A stretch of 42,592 nucleotides of DNA from Trichococcus ilyis (GCF_900109135.1 NZ_FNYT01000026.1:1-42592); one strand, 5' to 3'; positions 1-8,002 are shown, counted from the first letter of the stretch. Translations and numbers: made by a program. The notes: generated by a model from the sequence alone, not told the origin.

Positions 1-88
1 GTGGACACCCTTGTCTTTCGCTAACAGTTCCTACTGCAAAGCCTGTAGTGGACTTTCACCACCAAGTTATCACCCATGCCGGGCGCAC
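1..88 (-). mobile_element. Group IIC intron, 5' end (partial)
   Basis: On the minus strand the sequence from base 88 begins GTGCGCCCGGCATGGGTG and continues with GTGAAAGTCC, CAGTAGGAACTGTTAGCG and AAGGGTGTCC. These match the conserved 5' end and domain I start of bacterial class C group II introns as I remember the Oceanobacillus iheyensis intron. The rest of the intron, including any maturase gene, lies beyond the left edge. The first intron base directly follows the T-run of the sstT terminator, which is the known target preference of class C introns. Confidence 0.85.
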
Positions 89-90
89 AA

Positions 91-130
91 AAAAACCACT
101 GCCCGACACACGGAGCAGTGGTTTTCTTTC
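91..130 (-). terminator. Intrinsic terminator of sstT; group IIC intron target
   Basis: On the minus strand the stem CCACTGC...GCAGTGG is followed by TTTTTTT and then directly by intron sequence. The plus strand also has flanking A and T runs, so it may work in both directions. It ends the sstT transcript and forms the 5' exon of the intron. Confidence 0.85.
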
Positions 131-144
131 TATTTGATATTCAG

Positions 145-1365
145 TCAGGCTTTGTTGCCTTCCTTGCGGCGTTTCGCGAATTCGGCAGTCGCGGTGAAGA
201 GGACGTCCGTCGATGAATTGAGGGCAGTCTCGAAGGAATCCTGCAGGACGCCGATGATGAAACCGACCCCGACGATTTGCATGGACACATCATTCGGGAT
301 GCCGAACAGACTGGCCGCCAGCGGGATAAGCAGCAGGGACCCACCAGCAACACCCGATGCCCCACAAGCGCTGATCGCTGCCAGGACGCTGAGGATGAAC
401 GCTGTCGCGAAATCCACTTGGATGCCCAAGGTGTTTACCGCCGCCAGGGTAAGGACGGAAATCGTTACCGCCGCCCCGGCCATATTGATGGTCGCACCAA
501 GCGGGATCGATACGGAATAAGTATCCCGATCCAGCCCCAAGTCATCACACAGCGTCATGTTCACGGGGATGTTCGCAGCGGAGCTTCTTGTGAAGAAAGC
601 TGTGATGCCGCTCTCCCTCAAGCATCTGAAGACGAGCGGGAATGGATTGGAACGGATATAGATGTAGACGATGATCGGGTTGACGACCAAAGCGACGAAC
701 AGCATGCAGCCGATCAAAACTGCGAGCAGTTTGCCATAGCTCAACAGAACGCCGATTCCGCTTGTCGCGATGACATCGAACACAAGCCCCATGATACCTA
801 AAGGAGCGAAAGCAATGACAATCCTGACCATTTCCGTCAGTGCATCAGAAACATTGGACAGCATCAGTTTGGTTGAAGCCGCGGCATTCTTCAGCGTAAA
901 GCCCAGCATGAGGGCCCATGACAAGATGCCGATATAATTGGCATTGTAGAGCGCTTTGACCGGATTGTCCACGACGTTCAGCAGCAAGGCCTTCAGGACT
1001 TCCACAACGCCGCCTGGAGCGGCGACATCTTCGGCTCCGGCGCCCAACGTCAAAGTAACCGGGAACAGGAAACTCGCGATGACGGCTACAAGTGCCGCCA
1101 AGAAAGTCCCCATGAGATAGAGCACGATGACCGATTTCATGTTCGTCTCCTGGCCTTTTTTGTGCTGTGAAATGGCCGATGAAACCAAGAAAAAGACCAG
1201 CATCGGCGCGATTGCTTTCAGGGCACCGACAAACAAGGTGCCAAAGATTGTGACCGGCTTAGCCGCGTTCGGTGCAAGGAGCGCAAGGATAATGCCGACA
1301 ATGAGGCCGATAATGATACGTTTGACAAGGCTCAGCTTGTACCAGTTATTCAATAGTTTATACAA
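145..1365 (-). CDS. sstT: Serine/threonine:Na+ symporter SstT
   Basis: Membrane symporter of the dicarboxylate/amino acid:cation symporter family, expected to import serine and threonine with sodium. The 406-residue product has about eight to nine hydrophobic segments, the serine-rich stretch [11 protein letters not shown] and the NMAGAAVT motif that is typical of the family's transport core. The likely start is the TTG at 1365. It has AGGAGG eight bases upstream, while the longer frame opening at 1413 has no ribosome site and adds 16 unlike residues. It is monocistronic, with a terminator after it. A possible -10 lies near 1420-1430 but no clear -35 was seen. Assignment to SstT rather than another family member rests on overall sequence resemblance. 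Confidence 0.92.
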   Translation of the reverse strand: MYKLLNNWYKLSLVKRIIIGLIVGIILALLAPNAAKPVTIFGTLFVGALKAIAPMLVFFLVSSAISQHKKGQETNMKSVIVLYLMGTFLAALVAVIASFLFPVTLTLGAGAEDVAAPGGVVEVLKALLLNVVDNPVKALYNANYIGILSWALMLGFTLKNAAASTKLMLSNVSDALTEMVRIVIAFAPLGIMGLVFDVIATSGIGVLLSYGKLLAVLIGCMLFVALVVNPIIVYIYIRSNPFPLVFRCLRESGITAFFTRSSAANIPVNMTLCDDLGLDRDTYSVSIPLGATINMAGAAVTISVLTLAAVNTLGIQVDFATAFILSVLAAISACGASGVAGGSLLLIPLAASLFGIPNDVSMQIVGVGFIIGVLQDSFETALNSSTDVLFTATAEFAKRRKEGNKA

Positions 1366-1574
1366 TTCAAATTCCTCCTGATATATACAAAAGTGACAAA
1401 TAGATGAGTGCACAGAATTTCATTTTACCATAATTTAATCTATTCAGGGACAAAACCTTTCCATTTCCGGTTTAGAAATAAGGCGACACATCTAAAAGAG
1501 CCCTCTTGCCAAAGCTGTATCGGCCTTTTTTGAACTTTTTGAAAAATCCTCTTTCCCGATTCCCCAAAAAGCGT

Positions 1575-1580
1575 TATAAT
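1575..1580 (+). promoter_or_regulatory. -10 element of tRNA-Ser
   Basis: Perfect TATAAT ten bases before the mature tRNA 5' end. The -35 position (about 1552-1557, TTTCCC) is poor. Confidence 0.55.
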
Positions 1581-1589
1581 ATCATTTAT

Positions 1590-1679
1590 GGAGAATTACT
1601 CAAGTCCGGCTGAAGAGGACGCACTCGAAATGCGTTAGGTGTCGAAAGGCGCGCGGGGGTTCGAATCCCCCATTCTCCT
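1590..1679 (+). tRNA. tRNA-Ser (anticodon CGA)
   Basis: Cloverleaf read by eye: acceptor GGAGAAT pairs with ATTCTCC; the D-arm contains CTCAAGTCCGGCTGAAGAG; the anticodon arm is ACGCA-CTCGAAA-TGCGT, giving CGA; a long class II variable arm follows (TAGGTGTCGAAAGGCGCGC); the T-arm is GGGGG-TTCGAAT-CCCCC. The long variable arm and the CGA anticodon both indicate serine. The 3' CCA is not encoded. A hairpin terminator follows 22 bases downstream, so it is a single-tRNA transcript. Confidence 0.95.
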
Positions 1680-1701
1680 TAAAAGCTCTAACTATTGTCC
1701 G

Positions 1702-1744
1702 AAAAACGGTCGGCATTCCTAATTGGGATGCCGACCGTTTTTTT
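1702..1744 (+). terminator. Intrinsic terminator after tRNA-Ser
   Basis: Inverted repeat ACGGTCGGCAT / ATGCCGACCGT with a short loop, followed by seven T residues. Confidence 0.9.
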
Positions 1745-1773
1745 GCTGTACGCCGTTTGTGTTTCATTAGCTG

Positions 1774-1804
1774 TTGACTTGGAGTCCACTTCAAGTGTTA
1801 GTCT
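1774..1804 (+). promoter_or_regulatory. MerR-type promoter with 19-base spacer and dyad operator
   Basis: -35 TTGACT (1774-1779) and -10 TAGTCT (1799-1804) are 19 bases apart. The spacer is filled by the dyad ACTTGGAGT-CC-ACTTCAAGT (1777-1796), which has one mismatch. An over-long spacer holding a dyad is the hallmark of promoters activated by MerR-family regulators. It drives the cyclophilin-like gene at 1860. No merR gene lies in this window. Confidence 0.8.
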
Positions 1805-1859
1805 GATAAAAAATGGATCGCTTCCGTTCCCCAGACTCATTCCGAAAGAAGGTACCGCA

Positions 1860-2228
1860 ATGGCAAAAACAATGAAATTGCAGCTTGACGGCATCGCCTA
1901 TACAGCCACGCTCCAAGAAAATACGGTCACGGACATGCTTGTTTTGCAAGGACCGATCGAGCTGCTCCTGAAAAGATATGCCGGGCAGGAATATTACGCC
2001 CCCCTGCCGAATCCATTGCCTATTTCGGGCATGCCTACGACAACGACTGTCCATGCGGGCGGTCTCTATTGCTATGAAGGTTTCGGCGTCTTGTCCATTC
2101 CTTTCCAGGATGTGCCGGTGCATCCCTACGAGGCTATGCACCTCGGCGACATAAATGAGGATATCCTCTCCCATCTGGCGAATGCGGGCAATGCCATCAG
2201 CGCCAGACTCGAAATCGTTGTTGCCTGA
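1860..2228 (+). CDS. Cyclophilin-like fold protein
   Basis: A 122-residue soluble protein resembling the small cyclophilin-like (Cyclophil_like) family. Recognisable parts are the N-terminal MKLQLDGIAYTATLQENTVTDML, the core YYAPLPNPLPI, and the G-rich GGLYCYEGFGVLSIPFQD near residue 80. Members often sit with oxidoreductases and redox or stress regulators, but the biochemical role is not known to me. The ATG at 1860 is chosen because AGAAGG sits seven bases upstream; upstream codons in frame run through the tRNA terminator and promoter and are not coding. It is a single gene between the MerR-type promoter and a strong terminator, so it is probably induced by an electrophile or aldehyde signal (inference). 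Confidence 0.8.
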   Translation: MAKTMKLQLDGIAYTATLQENTVTDMLVLQGPIELLLKRYAGQEYYAPLPNPLPISGMPTTTTVHAGGLYCYEGFGVLSIPFQDVPVHPYEAMHLGDINEDILSHLANAGNAISARLEIVVA

Positions 2229-2279
2229 AAGCAATGATCCCCTTCCCGCAGTTAAGATTGGAACCCACACATGCAAATG

Positions 2280-2328
2280 AAAGAGCGCACTGAAATCAGC
2301 CTATCTGATTTACAGTGCGCTCTTTTTT
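2280..2328 (+). terminator. Intrinsic terminator
   Basis: Stem AAAGAGCGCACTG...CAGTGCGCTCTTT with inner AATCAG/CTGATT, ending in TTTTTT. The 190 bases from here to the next gene hold a possible TATAAT at 2419 and no gene that I can support. Confidence 0.9.
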
Positions 2329-2522
2329 GGCCTTCTATCTTCAATAGGCTGTTCAAGGCGGAAGTCGTCTGTAGTCTTATAAGACTATAAGGCGGGGGAT
2401 TCGTGATGTCCATGGAATAATATAATCTCATTCGAAAATAAAGCGTCACCTCACGTAAGTACTGCGTGTTGGTCTGCTTATTTTTCACGGAACTTGCAAG
2501 CTCTGCATGACCTAAATATGAT

Positions 2523-3044
2523 ATGAAAAAAACCATCGTATCTCTTTTGTTTGCATTCGTGTTGTTCTTCGGAGCGCAAGCGAATGTTGCTGCAGCAACT
2601 GAAAATGATATCATTAAAACTTTGGTGGCTACTAGCTTACCAGCCAATTATGTGCAGCAAGCAAAAAATTATTTGAAGTCCAATGATGTGACTGCTGAAG
2701 AAGCAGACCAGATCATTGCCCACATCAATAATGCACAGGTTGTCGTGAACGCACGCGGCGCGAAAAGCATGAACCAGCTTACTAAAGCTGATAAACAAGC
2801 CATCTTGGCTGAGCTTACTGCAACTGCTGCCGTATTGGATATCACCATTTCAGTGACTTCAAAAGAAGTCGTTTTCAGTGATGCAAATGGCACTGTTGTT
2901 GCCATTTTCCCAACAAAGGGAAATGGCATCAAATAGACTGGAGCAAATAAGCTCTACTTGGCAGGTGGAATCTCCTTGCTGGTAGCCGCAGCTGGAGCAG
3001 CTGTTGTTGCTAAAAAAAGATTTCAATTTGCAGTGGAAGCTTAA
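2523..3044 (+). pseudogene. Secreted surface protein separated from its C-terminal anchor by an in-frame TAG
   Basis: The first 137 codons encode a signal peptide (MKKTIVSLLFAFVLFFGAQ..., cleavage near AAA) and a helical acidic domain, and end in ...NGIK at TAG (2934-2936). The same frame stays open for another 35 codons: TGANKLY, then the hydrophobic LAGGISLLVAAAGAAVVA, then KKR and a short tail, stopping at 3044. A TG followed by a hydrophobic segment and positive residues resembles a sortase-type or membrane-anchor tail. A single CAG-to-TAG change would explain the break. No clear ribosome site precedes the ATG, which also suggests decay. The truncated product would be released rather than anchored. 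The family is not recognised with certainty; similar small anchored proteins occur in Bacillaceae and Listeria. Confidence 0.65.
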
Positions 3045-3076
3045 GCGTACGTCGCTCAGTTTGCATATGCTGTTGT

Positions 3077-3138
3077 AAAAAACACCCTTGGATAGTCGGA
3101 GGCCCATCATGGACCTCCGCTGTGCAGGGGTGTTTTTT
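3077..3138. terminator. Bidirectional intrinsic terminator
   Basis: AAAAAACACCC...GGGGTGTTTTTT flanks an inner stem CGGAGG...CCTCCG. It has T-runs on both strands, so it can end the secreted-protein transcript on the plus strand and the toxin-antitoxin transcript on the minus strand. Confidence 0.8.
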
Positions 3139-3180
3139 TGTGCGTTTCGAGTCCAGTCCAGGGGGCACGGCTCCGCCCAG

Positions 3181-3573
3181 TCAGAACAGCTCCGCAGAAA
3201 AATCCCGGTAAGCTGCCTTCACTTCCGCATAGAGATCCGGGTAGGCTTCGCTCAACGATGACAGGATCCCGATCGCCAGCTGGGAGCTGTTGATCGTCTG
3301 GATCTTATGGATGCGGATGTAGGAAATCTCGGCATTCAGGCTCAGTTTCGGATAGCGTTCCTTTTCAACCTTGATGTCATAGGCGAGATCGATGTTCTGC
3401 GCGGTCGAAACTTTCGAAATCGGAAAGGCCGTGAAGTCGCAAGGCAAAGTATCGTACTCCGCGCCGACGATCAGGAACGGGCGCGATTTGAAGGCGATTT
3501 TGTCCGTTTCCAAATCATGGTAGGCGAAGCGGGTCTTCACGATGGCTCCGATGTAGGCTTGCGTCTCGTTCAT
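3181..3573 (-). CDS. PemK/MazF-like toxin candidate
   Basis: A 130-residue protein with a PemK/MazF-like start: GAIVKTRFAYHD, then FKSRPFLIVGAEYD and a later segment in which LPCDFTAFPISK and PKLSLNAEISYIRIHKIQTI match the strand pattern of this fold. Family members are usually endoribonucleases that cut mRNA; catalytic residues could not be confirmed by eye. Its ATG overlaps the stop of the upstream Panacea-domain gene by four bases, so the two are translationally coupled in antitoxin-then-toxin order. It shares the bidirectional terminator at 3077-3138. It could instead be a non-toxic type II TA-like protein. Confidence 0.7.
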   Translation of the reverse strand: MNETQAYIGAIVKTRFAYHDLETDKIAFKSRPFLIVGAEYDTLPCDFTAFPISKVSTAQNIDLAYDIKVEKERYPKLSLNAEISYIRIHKIQTINSSQLAIGILSSLSEAYPDLYAEVKAAYRDFSAELF

Positions 3574-4085
3574 GGTTTCAGCACCTCCCCTTCGAATTCC
3601 TCCAGTTCGTCCAGATAAACATCAAACACTGTGTCATAGAGCCGCACTTTTTTCGCGTCTTCGCGGATGTCCCCTAGTTCCAGCAAATTTGGTCCGGCAG
3701 CTGCCGGTGCAAGCCCCGTTCTGCTCTTGCGCCAGGAAGTTTCGCGGCGCGCCGACTCGGACAAATACCAGCCTTCGTACTGTCCGTAGGCAAAGACGGT
3801 GCGGTCCAGTATGAACTGTTCGCGCTCCGTCAACTTTTTCATTTCCAACGGTTCGAACGGATCATAGTCTTCCTCGAAGAAGAAATGCAGTTCCGGAAGC
3901 ACCGGCCCCTCTTCCCATCCTTCGAAGTTTTCCTCGAACAACGGCTCTCCGACCAGCGCCAGACATTCGCGTTGCGCAAAATAGAGCAGCATCTGCAGCT
4001 TCAGTTCATTGTCGCCGAACCGGGCTGCCGTATGGTTTTCATAGGAATAGACCAGATAGTTCGCCAGCTGTTTCAGCTTCGGCAT
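3570..4085 (-). CDS. Panacea-domain (DUF4065/SocA-like) antitoxin candidate
   Basis: A 171-residue protein resembling the Panacea/DUF4065 domain: LANYLVYSY, then ELKLQMLLYFAQRECLALVGEPLFEENFEGWEEGPVLPELH, the hallmark pattern (helix, L-Y-FA, then W-GPV-P). Panacea domains act as antitoxins for many unrelated toxins and form PanA/PanT pairs. Here it overlaps a PemK/MazF-like gene by ATGA, which fits such a pair. The start at 4085 has AAAGGGG eight bases upstream. The sirtuin gene ends 49 bases upstream on the same strand, so co-transcription with it is possible. Confidence 0.8.
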   Translation of the reverse strand: MPKLKQLANYLVYSYENHTAARFGDNELKLQMLLYFAQRECLALVGEPLFEENFEGWEEGPVLPELHFFFEEDYDPFEPLEMKKLTEREQFILDRTVFAYGQYEGWYLSESARRETSWRKSRTGLAPAAAGPNLLELGDIREDAKKVRLYDTVFDVYLDELEEFEGEVLKP

Positions 4086-4134
4086 AACGATTTCCCCTTT
4101 CAGGAGCTTCCTTTTTTTTCCGGCGCCTCATTGT

Positions 4135-4884
4135 TCATTTTGCAAAATATTCTTGCCAAACATCCGCCAGAAAGGCGCCCGCATCGGTCCGGATGGCCAG
4201 CTGGAACGACAGCGACTGCGGCACGGGTGTCCGGTTCAGCAACACGGCGTAAGGCCCTTTGAAATAGTGAACGAAGCTCGCGGCGGGATAGACGGCCAAC
4301 GAGGTGCCGATGACGACCAGCATGTCAGCTGCGCCGATCGCTGCGGCCGCGCGCTCCATCGTTTGCTCGTCCAGCATCTCGCCGTAGAGCACGATATCGG
4401 GGCGCACCACCCTGCCTTGGGGATCGCGTTGGATGCCTTGCGCATCCATCCTTATTTCGGCAGCATAGGCGGGTTCGGCCGTGTCGAATGTTCGCCATCT
4501 CGTCCCGTTTCCGTGGAGCTCGATGACATCGCTACTGCCGGCGGACTGATGGAGATTGTCGATGTTCTGCGTGACGATGGTGACTTCCTTTCCGGTCTGT
4601 TCGAGCGCCGCAAAGAATCGGTGCGCGGCATTCGGGAGCGCCTGCGAAAAATCAAAATGCTCCGCATAATTGCGGAAAAAAAGTTTGGGGTACATCTCCA
4701 GGAAACCGATGCTGAGTGTTTCTTCGCCGCTGAAATGACGGCCGCTCAGCCTGTCGAACAATCCACCCGCCGAACGGAAATCCGGGATGCCGCTTTCCGT
4801 GCTGATGCCCGCCCCCGTGAAGGCGACGATGCGCTGCGAATGGCGGATCATGTCCGCGAAACGTTCTTTGTCGTTGTCGTTCAT
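4135..4884 (-). CDS. Sir2-family NAD-dependent protein deacylase, cysteine-free
   Basis: A 249-residue sirtuin. It has the NAD-binding GAGIS (about residue 24), GIPDFRS, TQNIDNLH (about residue 105), the catalytic His in IELHGNG, and GTSLAVYPAASF late in the protein. Sirtuins remove acyl groups from lysine using NAD, releasing nicotinamide and O-acyl-ADP-ribose. The four zinc-binding cysteines expected between LHGN and the later Rossmann strand are missing, and the whole protein contains no cysteine; that stretch reads RWRTFDTAEPAYAAEIR. The start is supported by AAAGGAGG seven bases upstream. It is first in a possible operon with the Panacea and MazF-like genes. Confidence 0.88.
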   Translation of the reverse strand: MNDNDKERFADMIRHSQRIVAFTGAGISTESGIPDFRSAGGLFDRLSGRHFSGEETLSIGFLEMYPKLFFRNYAEHFDFSQALPNAAHRFFAALEQTGKEVTIVTQNIDNLHQSAGSSDVIELHGNGTRWRTFDTAEPAYAAEIRMDAQGIQRDPQGRVVRPDIVLYGEMLDEQTMERAAAAIGAADMLVVIGTSLAVYPAASFVHYFKGPYAVLLNRTPVPQSLSFQLAIRTDAGAFLADVWQEYFAK

Positions 4885-4922
4885 GCTTGAGCCTCCTTTC
4901 GTTTCTGGTTCTTGCTGCTTTT

Positions 4923-4928
4923 ATTATA
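4923..4928 (-). promoter_or_regulatory. -10 element of the sirtuin/toxin-antitoxin group
   Basis: A perfect TATAAT on the minus strand, with no good -35 at the expected distance. No other promoter was seen before the Panacea gene. Confidence 0.45.
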
Positions 4929-5009
4929 GCTTTCGGGAAGGGTTAGCGGGTACTATTTCGCATTGCATGCAGCAACGGCGGTGGGTTTGATTGGTGCGGC
5001 GTTGGGGTC

Positions 5010-5106
5010 CAGATAACAGCTTGGCCTCTCGGCTGTTAGGCACCCGTCTCCGGCCCAATAGCCGACGCCTCCATTCTGACGTTCGGCGTCCCTCTTCTTA
5101 TTGGCC
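5010..5106. repeat. Two adjacent intergenic hairpins
   Basis: First hairpin: AACAGC...GCTGTT (5015-5037). Second: outer GGCC(C)AATA...TATTGGCC with inner GACGCC...GGCGTC (5052-5106). There is no T-run on either strand. They fill the 400-base gap between the sirtuin and nrdJ and resemble the other hairpin repeats of this window in layout, though not in sequence. No B12 riboswitch box (GCCACTG) was found in this gap. Confidence 0.55.
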
Positions 5107-5188
5107 GATATATTTTTACAAAAGCGTCCATTCCCATCCAAACAGCGTTTTCATCCGTTTGCATGAACCGATGCTGCGCCTGTTCTCC

Positions 5189-5217
5189 TTGATTTATCCG
5201 GTGAACATAATTAATAT
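5189..5217 (+). promoter_or_regulatory. nrdJ promoter
   Basis: -35 TTGATT (5189-5194), 17-base spacer, -10 TAATAT (5212-5217). About 60 bases of leader follow before the ribosome site. Confidence 0.65.
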
Positions 5218-5285
5218 ATATAGTGCGAGGAACAAACTAACAACACAACATCTAGTGTTTCCCCATAAATGAAGGAGTGATTATT

Positions 5286-7859
5286 GTGGATGCCATCAAG
5301 ACCACATTTAAAGCAGGATTCGAAAAATTGAACAAGGACATCGAGCGGTTCCCGCAAGTGTTTCCGATCACGGAGGATATGCATGTCACCTATGAGGGCG
5401 TTTCCCGCCTCGTCATGCTGGACCGCTACTCCTACAAGGATGCCACCAAGGAAACCCTCTCCGAAGGAGATCTCGTGATTCTGACGGTGAAAGAGGACCC
5501 GAAATATCCGGCTCGCGGTACCGGCACCGTCCTTTCCATCAACCACAAAGATCAGACTGTCCGCATCAAGGTTTCCGAGGAGTACCAGCACAACATCGAC
5601 GATTTTGAGGTCGAGGAAGGCGGCATCGTGACGCGCCGGATCCTGACACTGGACAAACCCCTGGAGCTTTTCTACGAACAGATCGCGATGCGCAATGCCC
5701 ATGGTCTGGCCGAGGTCGAAATCACGCCGGAACTGCGCCAGGAAGCTTTCCTGAAATTCTACGAAGAACAAAGAGCCTTGAACTTCATCCCGGCCGGGCG
5801 CGTGCTCTACGGCGCAGGATCCGGTACCGATGTGACTTACTTCAACTGTTACGTCATGCCTTTCGTGCCCGACTCGCGCGGCGGCATATCCGACCACCGC
5901 AAGAAAGTCATGGAAATCATGAGCCGCGGCGGCGGCGTCGGTTCGAACGGTTCGACGCTGCGTCCGCGCCACACAATCGTGAAAGGCGTCAACGGCCGCT
6001 CTTCCGGTTCCGTTTCCTGGATGGACGACATCGCCAAGCTGACGCATCTGGTCGAACAGGGCGGATCCCGCCGCGGCGCGCAGATGATCATGCTGGCCGA
6101 CTGGCATCCGGACATCTTCGAATTCATCATTTCGAAGATGCAGAATCCGCGCATCCTCCGCTACATCATCGAAAATTTCGAGGATGAACAGATCCGCATG
6201 CTGGCGAAGGAAAAACTGCATTTCACGCCGTTCTCGCCGAAAGACATCAACATGTACACCGGCATCGTCAACTACAAGCACATCCCGGGACACGGCGGCT
6301 TCGATGCCTCGGTCATCCATGAAGCCGAGAAAAAACTGCGCGACGGCGGCACCTACACCGTCAACAATCCCGAATTCCTGACCGGCGCCAATATTTCCGT
6401 CTGCATCACCGACGACTTCATGGATGCCGTGATGCGGGGCGAAGAATATGCGCTGCGCTTCCCGGATGTCGAGCATTACGACGCCGAAGCGATGGCGCAT
6501 TACGACGCCGAATGGACCAACTGCGGCGATGTCCGCGATTGGGAAGCTGCCGGCAATGCCGTGCGCACCTATCGGACCGTCAAGGCGCGCGAATTGTGGC
6601 GCTTGATCAATGTCTGCGCCACTTATGCGGCCGAACCGGGCATCTTCTTCATCGACAACGCCAACAAAATGACGAACGCGGTCGCCTACGGTCAGAAGGT
6701 CGTGGCCACCAACCCTTGCGGCGAGCAACCGTTGGCAGCCTATTCCGTCTGCAATCTGGCCGCAGTCAACTTGGCCGAGATGGTCAACAAGGACCTGCAG
6801 ATGGTCGATTTCGCCAAACTGGAACAGACCGTCCGCACCGGCATCCACATGCAGGACAACGTCATCGACTCCACCCCTTACTTCCTGGAGGAGAACAAAA
6901 AACAAGCGCTCGGCGAACGCCGGATCGGACTTGGGATCATGGGCTTGGCTGATATGCTGATCTATTGCGGCGTGCGCTACGGTTCGCTGGCAAGCCTGCA
7001 GCTGATCGATCAAGTCTTCGAAACGATCGCCGTGGCGGCCTACGAAGAGAGCATCGAACTGGCGAAGACGCGCGGCAGCTTCCCGTTCCTGATCGGCAAG
7101 ACCGGGAAAGAAACGCAAATCCTGCGCGAACGTTTCATCAACACCGGCTACATGAAAAAAATGCCGGAGCATATCCGCGAAGGTGTCCTGAAGTACGGCA
7201 TCCGCAACTCGCACCTGCTGACTGTCGCACCCACCGGATCGACGGGCACGATGGCCGGCGTTTCGACCGGGTTGGAGCCCTACTTCTCGTTCACTTATTA
7301 CCGCAGCGGCCGTCTCGGCAAATTCATCGAGGTGAAGGCGGAAATCGTCCAGGAATATCTGGACCGCCATCCGGAAGCAGATCCAGAAAACTTGCCGGAT
7401 TACTTTGTGGCGGCCATGACGCTTTCGCCTGAAGAACATGTCGATGTGCAGACGACGATCCAGCGCTGGGTCGACAGTTCGATCTCGAAAACGGTGAACG
7501 CACCGAAAGGCTACACCGTCGACCAGGTCGAGAAGATCTATGAGCGCCTTTATCTGGGCGGAGCCAAGGGCGGCACCGTCTACGTCGACGGCAGCCGTGA
7601 TTCGCAGGTGCTGACGCTGAAAGCCGAGGAGAACGTCTGGGACGAGGAAGCCAAGCTCGAGGAAGAGAAAGAGCACGTCAAGATCAACAAGGACAAAACC
7701 TTCCTGGTCGACTCGATCGCCACTCTCGAAGCGACCGACGTCACAATCGGCAATGAGATCGGCGACACCTGCCCGATCTGCCGTCAAGGTACGGTCGAAG
7801 ATCTGGGCGGCTGCAACACCTGCACCAACTGCGGCGCGCAGCTGAAATGCGGATTGTAA
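5286..7859 (+). CDS. nrdJ: Adenosylcobalamin-dependent (class II) ribonucleotide reductase
   Basis: Reduces ribonucleotides to deoxyribonucleotides with a B12-generated radical. The 857-residue protein has the substrate-site TYFNCYVMP (Cys about 188), GGGVG and STLRPR near residue 220, the active-site NPCGEQPL (Cys about 478), VAPTGSTGTMAGVS near residue 645, and a C-terminal cysteine-rich tail CPICRQG...CNTCTNCGAQLKCG that re-reduces the active site. The start chosen is GTG at 5286 with AAGGAG eight bases before it; the GTG at 5277 lies inside that ribosome site. It is monocistronic. Because it works without oxygen and needs B12, the cell must import or make cobalamin, but no such genes are in view. 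The codon bias gives long antisense ORFs that are not genes. Confidence 0.95.
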   Translation: MDAIKTTFKAGFEKLNKDIERFPQVFPITEDMHVTYEGVSRLVMLDRYSYKDATKETLSEGDLVILTVKEDPKYPARGTGTVLSINHKDQTVRIKVSEEYQHNIDDFEVEEGGIVTRRILTLDKPLELFYEQIAMRNAHGLAEVEITPELRQEAFLKFYEEQRALNFIPAGRVLYGAGSGTDVTYFNCYVMPFVPDSRGGISDHRKKVMEIMSRGGGVGSNGSTLRPRHTIVKGVNGRSSGSVSWMDDIAKLTHLVEQGGSRRGAQMIMLADWHPDIFEFIISKMQNPRILRYIIENFEDEQIRMLAKEKLHFTPFSPKDINMYTGIVNYKHIPGHGGFDASVIHEAEKKLRDGGTYTVNNPEFLTGANISVCITDDFMDAVMRGEEYALRFPDVEHYDAEAMAHYDAEWTNCGDVRDWEAAGNAVRTYRTVKARELWRLINVCATYAAEPGIFFIDNANKMTNAVAYGQKVVATNPCGEQPLAAYSVCNLAAVNLAEMVNKDLQMVDFAKLEQTVRTGIHMQDNVIDSTPYFLEENKKQALGERRIGLGIMGLADMLIYCGVRYGSLASLQLIDQVFETIAVAAYEESIELAKTRGSFPFLIGKTGKETQILRERFINTGYMKKMPEHIREGVLKYGIRNSHLLTVAPTGSTGTMAGVSTGLEPYFSFTYYRSGRLGKFIEVKAEIVQEYLDRHPEADPENLPDYFVAAMTLSPEEHVDVQTTIQRWVDSSISKTVNAPKGYTVDQVEKIYERLYLGGAKGGTVYVDGSRDSQVLTLKAEENVWDEEAKLEEEKEHVKINKDKTFLVDSIATLEATDVTIGNEIGDTCPICRQGTVEDLGGCNTCTNCGAQLKCGL

Positions 7860-7871
7860 TTGAAGACAGCG

Positions 7872-7912
7872 AAGAAGGGCCGGCACATTTGATGTGCACG
7901 GCCCTTCTTTTG
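7872..7912 (+). terminator. nrdJ terminator
   Basis: AAGAAGGGCCG...CGGCCCTTCTTTT with an inner CACAT/ATGTG stem. Confidence 0.9.
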
Positions 7913-7958
7913 GTGTTGCTGGCATTCAGCTTGTCTTTTGTGGTTGCTTTCGGATTGC

Positions 7959-7991
7959 GGTTGTCCGATTAGTGCGAGGAATCGGACAACC
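7959..7991. repeat. Perfect 12-base inverted repeat
   Basis: GGTTGTCCGATT and AATCGGACAACC are separated by nine bases. There is no T-run, so it is not a standard terminator, although it lies just past the stop of the minus-strand MFS gene and could stabilise its mRNA 3' end. Confidence 0.6.
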
Positions 7992-8002
7992 CCTATGCAT
8001 TC

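Noticed and set aside
2339-2440. Possible small gene or degraded repeat between the terminator and the secreted-protein gene
   Set aside because: No frame with a ribosome site and no clear inverted repeat beyond a short TCTTATAAGA palindrome.
4135-4884. SIR2-type phage defence effector
   Set aside because: The protein is a normal-length catalytic sirtuin with deacylase motifs and no extra defence domain or partner such as Ago or HerA.
4885-5285. Cobalamin riboswitch before nrdJ
   Set aside because: The B12 box GCCACTG and its flanking structure were not found; the promoter lies only about 70 bases before the gene.
5211-7925. A 904-residue open frame antisense to nrdJ
   Set aside because: It is a shadow of the G+C-rich codon pattern of nrdJ. 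It shows no family motif and overlaps nrdJ entirely.
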